Of a stretch of 64,000 nucleotides of DNA, positions 46,644-55,390 are shown piece by piece. The stretch comes from Lactiplantibacillus paraplantarum (lineage in GTDB: Bacteria > Bacillota > Bacilli > Lactobacillales > Lactobacillaceae): assembly GCF_003641145.1 (NCBI RefSeq), contig NZ_CP032744.1, forward strand, positions 2,728,001 to 2,792,000, read 5' to 3'. Below the pieces are notes generated by a model. That model had not been told where the DNA came from and did no database searches. It saw only the letters and a program-made list of their open reading frames with translations. Within the stretch, counting starts at the first letter, position 1, and each line of letters starts with the position of its first letter. Made by a program: the position numbers and the translations under genes.

Positions 46644-47490
46644 TTAGCTGGTGAGTATCACGCAGTTAAGGCTCAAACTGACCATGAAGTTAAACTTAGT
46701 CATCGTGGTCGTAAAACCATCTTAACGACTAACCTAAAGCGATTGATTGAAGAAAAAATCAAGATTCAAAAATGGTCAATTGAACAAGTGGCTCATGTAG
46801 TTAGAATTGCCTACAAAACCATCTATAACTGGATTAATCAGGGACTACTGGATATTAATGTGACTGATTTACCTGACCATGGTATTCGTCGCAAACGAGC
46901 TAAAGAAAACCGTGGTAGTTTTAGTCATAGACGTTCCATCGAAGATCGTCCAGCTGAAATTTCTGATCGTAATACTTCAGGTCACTTCGAAGCTGATACA
47001 GTTTTATCTGGAAAACGTAAAGGTCAAGCAGTAGCTACGTTTGTCGAGCGTAAGAGTCGGCTTACCATCGTTAAACGGCTTAATGGACGAGATAGTACTT
47101 CAATGACCAAGGCTATTTTAGAATTGGCTAACCAGTTAGGAGATAATCTCAAGACCCTTACTGTTGACCATGGGAAAGAATTCGCCAACTACAATTTGAT
47201 TGAAGAACAGACCGGTGTTCAGCTGTACTTTGCGCACGCTTATTCGCCACATGAACGAGGCAGTAATGAAAATCGCAACCGAGTACTACGCCGCTTCATT
47301 CCCAAAGGTCAACCGATTGATGAGATTACCGATGATGAATTGATTCAAATTAACTGGTATTTGAATTCCCGACCACTCAAATGTTTAAATTGGCGAACAC
47401 CGATTGAGATCTTTTTGCGTAATCTGCGTTACTAAATTTGTTCAAGTTATTTCTTGCAATCTGCCTCTTATTTAAAAATTAATTTGAATT

Positions 47491-48528
47491 TGGCAAATTA
47501 CAAGTTTAATCCGAACAAGCCCGGAAACTTTCAATGGCAGTTTGTTGATGATGGATTTTTAATGGCCGTTGGTTAATAAGTTCAAGCGCTGCCAGGATTT
47601 CATCTGTCGTTACCTGGCCAAAGTTAGTCTTTTTCGGGAAGAACCAACGTAACCGTCGATTGAAATATTCATTGGAACCCCGTTCCCATGGTGAATATGG
47701 ATGGCAAAAATAAACTTTAATTTGATAGTCTTGTTCTATGGATTGATAATCGGCAAACTCTTTACCATGATCAACAGTTATAGATTTCACTTGGGAACCA
47801 AAGGTTCCCATAAACTTTTCAAAGGCGCTATTTAAGGCCTTGGCAGTTCGGTTAGGGGCTTTTATGGCCCATAGAAGTCGCGTCTTACGTTCTACAAAAG
47901 TGACCAGGCATGCTCGTGACGCTTTCCGGCCAGAAAGCACTGTATCTACTTCCCAATGACCAAAAGCTAACCGCTGATTAACAATTGTTGGTCGTTGTTC
48001 AATCGAAGTCCCACTTGTAAATGTGCCACGGTGTTCATTAACTCGACACTGTCGGATATTTCGATTAGGTAGATCAGCTAATTCGAAAGGTAACCAGCCA
48101 CGATTAAGCCAATTATAAATTGAAGCGGTACCCAAGTTAAAAGCAGTCGCGACCGCTTCTGGTGACCAGGTTAATCGCAAGTGATTGGTAATTAAAGTCA
48201 CTAATGATGATGTTAGAATCGAATGGCGACCGCAAGCCCGTCTTTTGCGGTCAGCATCTTGTTGGGCCAATTCAGGGTCATAAGGTTTAACCCGGTTCAA
48301 TTCATAGTGAATGGTAGATTTGGCAACGCCTAAAGCGTCAGCCATATCTTGGTAAGTATGATGACCTTCACTGACTAGTTGTGCTAGCGCGCCACGTTGA
48401 AAACGTGATAAAGTAGAGATACCCAAAGTAATCGCTCCTTATAGTTGGTTGGAATTAGCTACTACCATTGTAAGAGATTGCTTTGGGCTTTTTTTAATTT
48501 TTGTTCGGATTAATTATAGAATTTACCA
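47491..48528 (-). mobile_element. IS30-family element, about 1.04 kb
   Basis: Inverted repeats TGGCAAATTACAAGTTTAAT (left) and TGGTAAATTCTATAATTAAT (complement of right), both continuing CCGAACAA. It holds one intact transposase gene. The right end lies 1 base from the CDF-like transporter stop codon; the left end is 26 bases from the previous IS30. Confidence 0.82.
47506..48426 (-). CDS. IS30-family transposase
   Basis: 306 residues, complete. N-terminal HTH (TYQDMADALGVAKSTIHYEL) and a DDE domain with HWEVDTVLSGRKA, TVDHGKEF and WERGSNEYFNRRLRWFFPK. GGAGCG precedes the start region. Clearly different from the other two IS30-family transposases here. Confidence 0.9.
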   Translation of the reverse strand: MGISTLSRFQRGALAQLVSEGHHTYQDMADALGVAKSTIHYELNRVKPYDPELAQQDADRKRRACGRHSILTSSLVTLITNHLRLTWSPEAVATAFNLGTASIYNWLNRGWLPFELADLPNRNIRQCRVNEHRGTFTSGTSIEQRPTIVNQRLAFGHWEVDTVLSGRKASRACLVTFVERKTRLLWAIKAPNRTAKALNSAFEKFMGTFGSQVKSITVDHGKEFADYQSIEQDYQIKVYFCHPYSPWERGSNEYFNRRLRWFFPKKTNFGQVTTDEILAALELINQRPLKIHHQQTAIESFRACSD

Positions 48529-48529
48529 T

Positions 48530-49147
48530 TTAATATTTATTTAAACCATTTTTTAATGATTCCAGACCCTCACTTGCAATAAAATAAACTAGCACTAAAG
48601 CAGCAATTGAATCGACCCACCATAAACCAAAGAGAGCAGTTAGAATGGCGCCCAAAAGAACGGTTCCTGCCATGTAGGCGCAAGTAATATTGCACATACC
48701 ATCCTCAACTAGAGCATCGGAATTAATATTTTTACCTAAAGAACGTTTCTTAAAAGTGAAGAAAGGCATTAGTAGAACTGAAGCAATTGCGATTGAGATA
48801 CCTGAAATACTGGTATCAGCCGTTTGATGGGTGACCAAATTGAAAATTGATACGGTGATGACGTAAATTGATAGCAGTAATAATACACTACCGACGATCA
48901 AAGAAGATTTCTTTTCAGCATTTTCAATTTGTTTGACAGGAGCCTTATTGAATTCTTTTTTTAAACGCCAAATTAGAGTACTTCCAGAAATAATTTCTAA
49001 AAAGCTGTCCAAACCGAAAGCAATTAATAGAATTGATCTAGCTTTTATTCCTGAATAGAAACCAACAATAAATTCAAAGGTCATCCAAATTGTTGAAAGA
49101 TATTCTGTTTGGAGACTCTTTTTAACATAGTCTATTTTATTCTCCAT
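48530..49147 (-). CDS. CDF-like cation efflux membrane protein
   Basis: 205 residues with about six hydrophobic helices. Acidic intramembrane motifs [11 protein letters not shown] (helix 2) and [19 protein letters not shown] (helix 5) resemble the D/HxxxD zinc sites of cation diffusion facilitators, without the usual C-terminal metallochaperone-like domain. Probably exports Zn2+ or a similar cation. Start ATG 49147 has GAGG 8 bases upstream and overlaps the end of the ArsR gene by 11 bases. Stop codon immediately abuts an IS30 end. Confidence 0.8.
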   Translation of the reverse strand: MENKIDYVKKSLQTEYLSTIWMTFEFIVGFYSGIKARSILLIAFGLDSFLEIISGSTLIWRLKKEFNKAPVKQIENAEKKSSLIVGSVLLLLSIYVITVSIFNLVTHQTADTSISGISIAIASVLLMPFFTFKKRSLGKNINSDALVEDGMCNITCAYMAGTVLLGAILTALFGLWWVDSIAALVLVYFIASEGLESLKNGLNKY

Positions 49148-49463
49148 GTTTTTTACCTCGCATAACGTGATCAGCATGTTCCAGAGTTTCATTGATAACA
49201 TCTAAAATATGAGGATCATCTAATTGATAATAGTTGGCTTTTCCTACTCGATGGGAGCTTACTAGTTGATAATTTTTGAGAAGTGCCAATTGGTGAGAGA
49301 TGACTGACTGTTCGACTCCTAATAGTTCGACAAGTTCACTGACATTCATTTCTTTTTGCTCTAAAACGTTGAGCATCTGAATTCGAGTTGGATTGCTGAG
49401 TAATTTCAGAATTTTTTGTGACTCATTTAAGAGATCAGGAGCAATGATTTTTATTTGTGACAT
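49137..49463 (-). CDS. ArsR/SmtB-family metal sensor (CzrA-like)
   Basis: 108 residues. Winged helix ([20 protein letters not shown]) with a C-terminal alpha-5 metal site DPH-x10-H-x2-H ([16 protein letters not shown]), the exact DxHx10Hx2H pattern of CzrA/SmtB zinc/cobalt sensors. Start ATG 49463 with AAAGGA upstream. Co-transcribed with the cation exporter. Should release the operator at 49473-49518 when metal is in excess. Confidence 0.9.
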   Translation of the reverse strand: MSQIKIIAPDLLNESQKILKLLSNPTRIQMLNVLEQKEMNVSELVELLGVEQSVISHQLALLKNYQLVSSHRVGKANYYQLDDPHILDVINETLEHADHVMRGKKHGE

Positions 49464-49472
49464 ATTCTTTCC

Positions 49473-49518
49473 TTTACACATGTTATTTTTAACATATTCA
49501 AATCATAACATGTGTAAA
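49473..49518. promoter_or_regulatory. Candidate CzrA-type operator
   Basis: Perfect 14-bp inverted repeat TTTACACATGTTAT / ATAACATGTGTAAA with an 18-base AT-rich spacer, directly upstream of the ArsR gene. The outer arm ends exactly where the next IS30 begins, so upstream promoter sequence may have been replaced. Confidence 0.65.
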
Positions 49519-50562
49519 TGGTAGATTGCAAATTTAATCCGAATTTTTTGACAAATTGGTCAGCATGACCTGATAAGGTGTTTGCCAGTCAAGTATTTTA
49601 AGTGGTCTCTGATTAATTTCGAGTAAGGTGGTTTTCAAGCCTTGAGCACTAATGTGCTCAAAATAAGTCCCCTTAGGATAAAAATAGCGTAAGTTCCGAT
49701 TAAATCGTTCATTACTGCCGCGCTCAGCTGGCGTATAAGCATGGCAGTAATAGGTCTTAATACCGTATTGTGCTTCAAGTGATACTAGACCGCTAAACTC
49801 AGTGCCACGGTCCACCGTAAAACTATGCACCGGGCCATTAAAAGTTGCTAGAAACTTAGTTAGGGCTTCATTAACAGTTACTGCTGTCCGGTTTTTTAAT
49901 CGGTAGGCCCAAAGGAAACGTGATTTGCGATCGATTAAGGTTAATAAAACTGCCTTACTATGCCCACGAGGACCAACGACTGTATCTAGTTCAAAATCGC
50001 CGATGCGATTACGTTGATTAATCATCATGGGACGCTGTTCAATTGACCGTCCTAATGATTGATTATATTTAGAACGTTGGTCAAGGTTACGCCGTTGGCG
50101 CACGCCATGTTCAGGCAAATCATTTAAAGAAAACTCAATTTTCCCTTGATTTAACCAATTATAAATTGATTTAGTCGCTAGTTTAAATTCGTGAGCTATC
50201 ATTTCTGGTGACCAACTTAGCCGTAAATGGTTTAAAATTATTTGCCTTAATTTGTCATTCAATTTAGTCTTTCGGCCACATCGTGACCGCTTGTATTCGG
50301 CATCTGTTTGGGCCACTTCGGCCTGGTAAGGTTCACATCGAGCTAATTCATAAGAAATTGTGGCAGGTGATCGTTTTAGGCGATTGCTCATTTGGATATT
50401 GGACAGGCCTAGTTCACAAAAGGTTTCGATTTTAATTCGTTCAGAATAGGTTATACTAGACAAAAGATCAGCTCCTAAAAGATGTGTTTGTGGTAAACAC
50501 CATTTTAAGGGAAGCTGATTTTTTTTGTCCGAACAGCGTCGGATTAATTTTACAATCTACCA
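49519..50562 (-). mobile_element. IS30-family element, about 1.04 kb
   Basis: Inverted repeats TGGTAGATTGCAAATTTAAT (left) and TGGTAGATTGTAAAATTAAT (complement of right), both followed by CCGA. Contains one intact transposase. With the element at 47491-48528 it brackets the metal-efflux pair. Confidence 0.85.
49534..50463 (-). CDS. IS30-family transposase
   Basis: 309 residues, complete. HTH (LSNIQMSNRLKRSPATISYE), DDE domain (DFELDTVVGPRG, TVDRGTEF, AERGSNERFNRNLRYFYPKG). AGGAGC lies before the ATG. Same orientation as the neighbouring IS30 copy but only distantly similar. Confidence 0.9.
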   Translation of the reverse strand: MSSITYSERIKIETFCELGLSNIQMSNRLKRSPATISYELARCEPYQAEVAQTDAEYKRSRCGRKTKLNDKLRQIILNHLRLSWSPEMIAHEFKLATKSIYNWLNQGKIEFSLNDLPEHGVRQRRNLDQRSKYNQSLGRSIEQRPMMINQRNRIGDFELDTVVGPRGHSKAVLLTLIDRKSRFLWAYRLKNRTAVTVNEALTKFLATFNGPVHSFTVDRGTEFSGLVSLEAQYGIKTYYCHAYTPAERGSNERFNRNLRYFYPKGTYFEHISAQGLKTTLLEINQRPLKILDWQTPYQVMLTNLSKNSD

Positions 50563-50613
50563 TATACCATAAATTACATTTTACTATATTGTCAGCGTTT
50601 CGTCGGCAAAAAA

Positions 50614-50644
50614 AGATAGGTCAGCGACCATTGCTGGCCTATCT
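50614..50644 (-). terminator. Terminator of the integrase 1 operon
   Basis: 12-bp arms AGATAGGTCAGC / GCTGGCCTATCT (one mismatch) with TTTTTTT on the minus strand, 7 bases past the integrase stop. Confidence 0.8.
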
Positions 50645-50650
50645 TCTCAA

Positions 50651-51781
50651 TCACCCTTCAATCACCTTCAATACTTTTCCAGCTTCAACTTCCACCTGCT
50701 CTGGCAACAAGCCAATATAATACTTTTCAGTAATCATCACGCTTGCATGCCCTAGATACCTTGAAACGTACACCATTGAAATATTTTCATTCGCCACCAT
50801 CAAACTTGCTAGAGTGTGCCTAAACGTATGCGTACTAAACTTGGGTTCCATGCCTAGTCTGATTTGAATTTGATGATACGCAGCGTTGATGCTACTAGCC
50901 CTTGGTAGACGACCACGTTTATTCATGAGCATGAACTGATCCGGATTAGCAACACCCTCCCTAAACAAATAACGCCGCTGATAACTCATCCACTGTTCCA
51001 AGATGTGCACCACTTGCTTTGGTAAAGGAATAGTCCTCCTAGCATGTTTGGTCTTCGGTTCTTTTAAAATATTATGCTTACTGTCCCACGATTCATCTAC
51101 GGTGATGGTATTATGCAAACAATCGATGTCTTCATATTTTAGTGCCAAGCATTCCCCAACCCGTAAACCCGATTGTGAAATGATCAGCAAAGCCAACCGG
51201 TCAACATCATTAATTCTGTAATGATAGCTTAGCAGAAAGTTCCGGACCCTTTTAAAGTCATGAATCGACATAAATTTCTGATCATCACCTTTCGTGCGGC
51301 TAGGGTCCGCCACAATCCTTAAAGTGCCCGCTGCTGGATTATGGGTCAGCACACCGTCACTAACCGCATCACGCAAGCAGCTTCGTAGTTGCATGAGATC
51401 CTTCCGAATACTTTCATGGCTTAAGTTCAAACCATTTAAGTACTTCTGAATTCGATTACGAGTCAAATCCTCCAGCCGAACATCGCCTAAGCCTTGTGAA
51501 AAATGTTGATAACTGGTCCAGTAAGTGTGCATGGTATTGGCTGAAACAACTGGTTTCTTATACAATTGTACCCACTGCCAATAGTAATCAATAAAGAGCC
51601 AACGTGATTTTTCAAAGTCAGTTCCACGGTCAGCCATAATTTCCATTTGGTGAATCCAGATTCTGGCTTCAGTCATATCATTAAAGGTCTTAGTCTTTCT
51701 TTTACGCGTAGAACCAGATCCGACACTGACCTCTGCTTTATATTTGCGTCCTTTAAGTGGATTTCGATAAACCCTACTCAT
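50651..51781 (-). CDS. int: Tyrosine site-specific integrase 1
   Basis: 376 residues. An N-terminal AP2-like arm-binding part and a SAM-like core-binding domain (about 60-165) lead to a catalytic domain with all expected residues: Arg in SGLRVGE, Lys in TKHARRTIPL, HTFRH, GHAS and the nucleophile in ITEKYY. Phage/ICE type of the Tn916-like group. It overlaps the DUF1643 gene by 8 bases and is last in a long leftward gene block, so it is probably the integrase of an element extending to about 55.9 kb. No att site could be identified. Confidence 0.9.
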   Translation of the reverse strand: MSRVYRNPLKGRKYKAEVSVGSGSTRKRKTKTFNDMTEARIWIHQMEIMADRGTDFEKSRWLFIDYYWQWVQLYKKPVVSANTMHTYWTSYQHFSQGLGDVRLEDLTRNRIQKYLNGLNLSHESIRKDLMQLRSCLRDAVSDGVLTHNPAAGTLRIVADPSRTKGDDQKFMSIHDFKRVRNFLLSYHYRINDVDRLALLIISQSGLRVGECLALKYEDIDCLHNTITVDESWDSKHNILKEPKTKHARRTIPLPKQVVHILEQWMSYQRRYLFREGVANPDQFMLMNKRGRLPRASSINAAYHQIQIRLGMEPKFSTHTFRHTLASLMVANENISMVYVSRYLGHASVMITEKYYIGLLPEQVEVEAGKVLKVIEG

Positions 51782-52400
51782 TCTTAACCACCCTCATCTT
51801 TTCTTCATTAGCAACCACTTTCAATTCAGTATTTACAGGTGACTTCTCTGGCTTAGTTGTATTCTCATCAATAGTAGTCACCGGACCGAACTCCCACGGC
51901 GCATCTCTCAACGCCAATGGATGAACCTTCTTACCACCGTCATTCAGTAGCCAAAATAGTTTTCTCTGTTGCTTTTCGGCTTTACATTGATCGATATAAT
52001 CAGCGAGCCGGACTGTTGCTACTTCATACTTTGTGGATAACGACCCAGTAGCAAGGATCACTTTATCCACATGTTTAGTCGCAGCCATTAATTCTTCAAT
52101 CCCATCCGGTGCCGAAGCTTCGTCTAAACGCTTATTGCATGGCCACTTAACTTGCGCATTAAATAGGTTTGCAATCACAACACCACCAAAAGTTCCACAA
52201 TCCACAATCGCATTTCGAATCAAGATACCAGTCAAACTATCCTTCATTACAGAACCGGTCACTGGGTAATTAGCTAATACCATAACTAGTGGTTCATCCT
52301 TGTTCCAGACCCACTTCTTCCAGTAGGTGAACTCACCCTTGATCTTTTGTTCCACAGTAACGTTTATTTTCTCCATATGCTTACGGTTCACTTCGGCCAT
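51774..52400 (-). CDS. DUF1643-family protein
   Basis: 208 residues. The N-terminal two thirds match DUF1643: MVLANYPVTGSVMKDSLTGI, VVIANLFNAQVKWPCNKRLD and VILATGSLSTKYEVA. These proteins occur on phages and mobile elements; their role is not known. The C-terminal extension after WEFGP is low-complexity. The start ATG overlaps the stop of the 27-residue peptide gene (TAATG), GGAGGG 8 bases upstream. Confidence 0.75.
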   Translation of the reverse strand: MAEVNRKHMEKINVTVEQKIKGEFTYWKKWVWNKDEPLVMVLANYPVTGSVMKDSLTGILIRNAIVDCGTFGGVVIANLFNAQVKWPCNKRLDEASAPDGIEELMAATKHVDKVILATGSLSTKYEVATVRLADYIDQCKAEKQQRKLFWLLNDGGKKVHPLALRDAPWEFGPVTTIDENTTKPEKSPVNTELKVVANEEKMRVVKNE

Positions 52401-52483
52401 TATTTAATCCCTCCAACTTCATCTAATAACTTAGTGACTGCAACGACTGTTACTTCCAAAGCAACTTTTATCCACATGTTCAT
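52400..52483 (-). CDS. 27-residue hydrophobic peptide
   Basis: ATG 52483 with GGAGG 7 bases upstream encodes MNMWIKVALEVTVVAVTKLL and then DEVGGIK. Its TAA overlaps the DUF1643 ATG (TAATG), so translation is coupled. Amphipathic/hydrophobic helix with an acidic tail. It could be a membrane micropeptide or only a coupling leader. No family recognised. Confidence 0.55.
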   Translation of the reverse strand: MNMWIKVALEVTVVAVTKLLDEVGGIK

Positions 52484-52542
52484 TACTTTTCCTCCGATTT
52501 TTTTGCACAAAAAATACCAAACAGCTTGTAAACTGTTTGGTA

Positions 52543-52960
52543 TTACATTTGAATATTATTATTTAAGCTATTTCCAACTACCAGTTTCTCCTTCAAATTG
52601 CTCAGCTTAGTATTGAGACTCTTTGCACCATTAGTAACTTTTGTCACAGCAGTCACTGTTGTCACAGCTTTTTGAACCTCACCATCTTTAAGCTCAGATT
52701 GTGTATCTAAATAAGCCTGGGTCTGGTCACGATAAGCCTTAGCCTTGCTGTCCTTTGGCTTTTGCGTCAATGCATTATCAAAATAAGTTAGTGCCTTATC
52801 AAACCTATTTTCAGCAACTGCATTAAGCCCTTTGCTGATAAAGCTATTGTATCCTGAATTCTTATTATCAGCTGACTGTTGGTTACCACATGGCTGCCAG
52901 CCCAATCATCATTAATCCAAATAAACTGATAACTCCTACCCTTTTCAAGATTTTCTTCAT
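52543..52960 (-). pseudogene. TPR-type lipoprotein gene frameshifted at the lipobox
   Basis: ATG 52960 opens a lipoprotein signal MKKILKRVGVISLFGLMMIG LAA that should continue CGNQQSADNK. One extra base (52891; GCC-A-TGT) shifts the frame exactly between LAA and Cys and leads to TGG TAA. After the shift the mature protein is intact to 52543: a TPR-like helix pair (ENRFDKALTYFDNALTQKPK) and a helical C-terminus. Without the signal the product would not be exported or lipidated. Either a very recent mutation or a sequencing error. AAGGGG precedes the ATG. Confidence 0.75.
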
Positions 52961-52979
52961 ATTAAGCTTCCCCTTATAG

Positions 52980-53780
52980 TTAATCATCTGAAGTCAAAGT
53001 TAGATCGATTGTCTCACCATCACCTGCAGCCCAAATCCAGTAATCACCTTGCGTATCACCTGATCGTACATCAAAAGTATACTTGCCAGGAAAGAATCCA
53101 CTGCTTAGCTGTTGCTTAGACACACGTTGATTATCGGCATCCTTCAACTTAATTGTTACCGGACCACCACTACCGGTATAGTCTAAAACTCGGACAGGCG
53201 TCCGTCTAGTTGTTAAGTAATAACTGGTAAACATTCCCATTACTTTTTTGCTTTCAACACTGAAATCATACTTAACTTTAGTTCCAGCAACCCGTTGACC
53301 ATCAACGATAATCCGTCCCGTCTCACCTAACGAATCCCGAGAATGGTTATGAATATCTTTGACAACACTTTTGGCACCGATATCACTAAACTTCAGGTTT
53401 TGGTCATCCTTGGAGAATTGCTTCAAGAACAACTTTCCATCCTGGTTCTGTACGGCCTTCGTGATGTTACTTGCAAGTTGGTCGCGTGAGACAACTACTC
53501 GCTTTTTCATGAATAAAAATCCGGCCAACACAACCAAAACCAGTAATGCAGCTATGACAATCGTATTATTTCGCGATTTATCCTGTGAACGAGCAGGAAC
53601 ACGCGGCGTTGCTTGCTCTTCTGAATGGACCTTTTCTTCAGTATCAGTTTGGTGATTGACGACTTTCTCCACCTTATGATCAGTTTCACCCTCGTTGTCC
53701 GCATTTACCGCATGTCCACAACTAGGACAAAATTTAACCCCCGCTTTCAATTCGTATCCACAATTTGTACAATGTTTCAT
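52980..53780 (-). CDS. Zinc-ribbon single-pass membrane protein (TcaA-like layout)
   Basis: 266 residues. Zinc ribbon (HCTNCGYELKAGVKFCPSCG) is followed by an acidic linker, one transmembrane helix (about 75-93, VIAALLVLVVLAGFLFM) and an extracellular domain of about 170 residues. The order matches TcaA/YvbJ-type envelope proteins. The soluble part reads QLASNITKAVQNQDGKLFLK then QFSKDDQNLKFSD, a usual first extracellular domain of that group. ATG 53780 is preferred over the TTG at 53792 inside the ribosome site. It lies 15 bases after the third Mor-like gene. Confidence 0.75.
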   Translation of the reverse strand: MKHCTNCGYELKAGVKFCPSCGHAVNADNEGETDHKVEKVVNHQTDTEEKVHSEEQATPRVPARSQDKSRNNTIVIAALLVLVVLAGFLFMKKRVVVSRDQLASNITKAVQNQDGKLFLKQFSKDDQNLKFSDIGAKSVVKDIHNHSRDSLGETGRIIVDGQRVAGTKVKYDFSVESKKVMGMFTSYYLTTRRTPVRVLDYTGSGGPVTIKLKDADNQRVSKQQLSSGFFPGKYTFDVRSGDTQGDYWIWAAGDGETIDLTLTSDD

Positions 53781-53795
53781 TTTCTCCCACAACTC

Positions 53796-54059
53796 CTAAA
53801 CTTCTTTTGACCCCCGCCAGACCTTTTCAATCCACTGGTCAGAAAAATGATATTGTTGCGCCAACTGATGAATATTGTGACCATCACATTCTCGTTGAAC
53901 AAGCTCTTTAACCAACTTAACTCCATATAAACGTTTTGGCGCCCACATTTGGCCGCCCCGATATTGATGATAAATCAACAACATCTTTTCAGTACCAATC
54001 AATTTATCAAGCTCTTGATAAACAGGATTAAGTACTGACACATCAACATTTTCTTTCAA
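53796..54059 (-). CDS. Mor-family HTH protein, paralogue 3
   Basis: 87 residues. C-terminal Mor transcription-activator helix-turn-helix (CDGHNIHQLAQQYHFSDQWI) preceded by the conserved dimer part (LNPVYQELDKLIGTEKMLLI). Start TTG 54059 is inferred from GAGG 11 bases upstream and from alignment with its paralogue at 54573 (KENVDVSVL against NENVDVEAL); longer frames to 54092 exist. One of three related genes alternating with two related membrane genes. Confidence 0.75.
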   Translation of the reverse strand: MKENVDVSVLNPVYQELDKLIGTEKMLLIYHQYRGGQMWAPKRLYGVKLVKELVQRECDGHNIHQLAQQYHFSDQWIEKVWRGSKEV

Positions 54060-54138
54060 TGGCACACACACCTCAACATCTAATGATGACATCAGAAAAA
54101 GTGGTCACTGCTGAAATAGTAATCACCACTTATCCCAT

Positions 54139-54537
54139 CTATTCAAAATCGTGTTGTCCAGTATCACTCTCTACCTGGGCCTTGTTATCAATATGATAAC
54201 CATTAGCTAGCAATTGATTCTTGAACCAAGTATCAAACATGAAACCATACCAAATAGCGCCTGCGAGATTGATGACCCACGCCAACCCTCTGCCAAGAGT
54301 AAGTTCTGCAATAAAGTTGATTAAAATCAGTGCAACAAAAGGAACTGCTGCCTTTTTGAGAAAATCTTTGGTCTTATATTTTTGACTAAACAACGCATAA
54401 AAGAACGTGAAAATAAAACCTAGCCAATTAAATGACCCCTTTACTTGTTTAGTGACTGTTCGGCCATCCACTTCTTTCACCAATGTCATATTTTGCTTTA
54501 CCCGATTATTAAAATCAAACCAATCTGAAAAATCCAT
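54139..54537 (-). CDS. Small integral membrane protein, paralogue 2 (DUF2628-like)
   Basis: 132 residues. A cytosolic N-terminus (MDFSDWFDFNNRVKQ) is followed by FNWLGFIFTFFYALFSQKYK TKDF, then two hydrophobic helices and a C-terminal WFKNQLLANGYH. The same layout recurs in the gene at 54856-55233 (shared FFxTxFYAxFSxKYKTK and NTWxxNQLxxNGY). The FxxFWxxxYxL-type pattern recalls DUF2628. GGAGG 9 bases before the ATG. Function unknown. Confidence 0.7.
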   Translation of the reverse strand: MDFSDWFDFNNRVKQNMTLVKEVDGRTVTKQVKGSFNWLGFIFTFFYALFSQKYKTKDFLKKAAVPFVALILINFIAELTLGRGLAWVINLAGAIWYGFMFDTWFKNQLLANGYHIDNKAQVESDTGQHDFE

Positions 54538-54572
54538 GTTTACATTCCTCCAAAATATTTTTTCAAAATCAT

Positions 54573-54830
54573 CTACTGCTTTTCTTTTAAGACCTTCACC
54601 ACCCAGCGCTGAGAATAACCATACTTATTCGCTAATTCATAGGTGTTTTGACCGTTATACTGCTGCAACACATGGTCAGCGGCTAAATGTCGGTCATACA
54701 AGTGAATTGGAATCGTAACCTGCATACCTCGATATTGTTCAAAGACTTTTAACATACCCTCAACGCCAATTAGCTCGCTGATGCCACGATAAAACGAATG
54801 CAGTGCTTCCACGTCTACATTTTCATTCAT
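54573..54830 (-). CDS. Mor-family HTH protein, paralogue 2
   Basis: 85 residues, Mor-type: dimer part (LHSFYRGISELIGVEGMLKV) and HTH (QNTYELANKYGYSQRWVVKV). Start ATG 54830 with GGGAGG 6 bases upstream; an in-frame start at 54863 overlaps the preceding gene. It directly follows membrane paralogue 1 (25 bases), and membrane paralogue 2 follows it. Confidence 0.78.
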   Translation of the reverse strand: MNENVDVEALHSFYRGISELIGVEGMLKVFEQYRGMQVTIPIHLYDRHLAADHVLQQYNGQNTYELANKYGYSQRWVVKVLKEKQ

Positions 54831-54855
54831 GAATAACCTCCCTTGTTCTACCCAG

Positions 54856-55233
54856 TTACTCAAATTCTAATGGTGCATGCTTATGATCTTCTTGATATCC
54901 ATTCTTGATCAGTTGATTATAATACCAAGTATTGAACATTAGCCCAATATAAATGGCTTCAACCAAATTCCATAACCAATCTGAATTATCAAAAAGATAC
55001 GATAGCCCACAGTTGATCAAAATCAATATAAAAACGTTGACAAACACCTTGGTAACAAATCCTTTAGTCTTATACTTCTTACTGAACATTGCATAAAACA
55101 CTGTAAAGAAGAACGCCCACCAACAGAAACCACCAAGGACTGTTTTCTCAATCGCCTTGCCATTAACTTGTTTTGACATGATTTTGGTGCCAATAATACG
55201 TTTATTAACGGCAAATAAATCTGATAAATCCAC
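54856..55233 (-). CDS. Small integral membrane protein, paralogue 1 (DUF2628-like)
   Basis: 125 residues with two or three hydrophobic helices. Shared with the 54139 gene: VLGGFCWWAFFFTVFYAMFS then KKYKTKGF, and FNTWYYNQLIKNGYQED. GTG start at 55233, GGGGG 10 bases upstream. The gene pair order membrane-Mor is repeated twice, so a duplication of the pair is likely. Confidence 0.7.
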   Translation of the reverse strand: MDLSDLFAVNKRIIGTKIMSKQVNGKAIEKTVLGGFCWWAFFFTVFYAMFSKKYKTKGFVTKVFVNVFILILINCGLSYLFDNSDWLWNLVEAIYIGLMFNTWYYNQLIKNGYQEDHKHAPLEFE

Positions 55234-55390
55234 TCCAAACTCGCCCCCTATGACATTGCTACCAATTATAATTAATTCGTTAACATTGCCACAGTCACAC
55301 TTATCATGACAAAGTACATGTCATTCCTACTTATACTTAACACCAGAGATCTCGTTTGCACTGAACTTAATAGCAAATGTACACTTTTCC

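Larger units (their letters stand above)
45652..47435 (+). pseudogene. IS30-family transposase split by insertion
   Basis: The 5' part (45652-45786: FEDRVVIETLHHEKHSLQYI, HTH) and the 3' part (from 46644 to 47435: DDE catalytic domain with FEADTVLSG, TVDHGKEF and HERGSNENRN) belong to one gene. Removing 45787-46643 and one TTA restores a continuous frame NEVHRLAGEYHAVK. The downstream part alone can be read from 46743 (230 residues) but lacks the DNA-binding N-terminus. Confidence 0.85.
45551..47465 (+). mobile_element. IS30-family element (ISLpl1-like) interrupted by an IS5-family element
   Basis: Terminal inverted repeats GGTAGATTGTAAAATTTAAG (left, 45551) and GGCAGATTGCAAGAAATAAC (complement of the right end, 47465) share most positions and both end ...TTGAACA. 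Length without the inner element and one target repeat is about 1.06 kb, normal for IS30. A hairpin (45596-45607 / 45645-45656) covers the transposase start codon, a common device against read-through expression. Confidence 0.8.
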
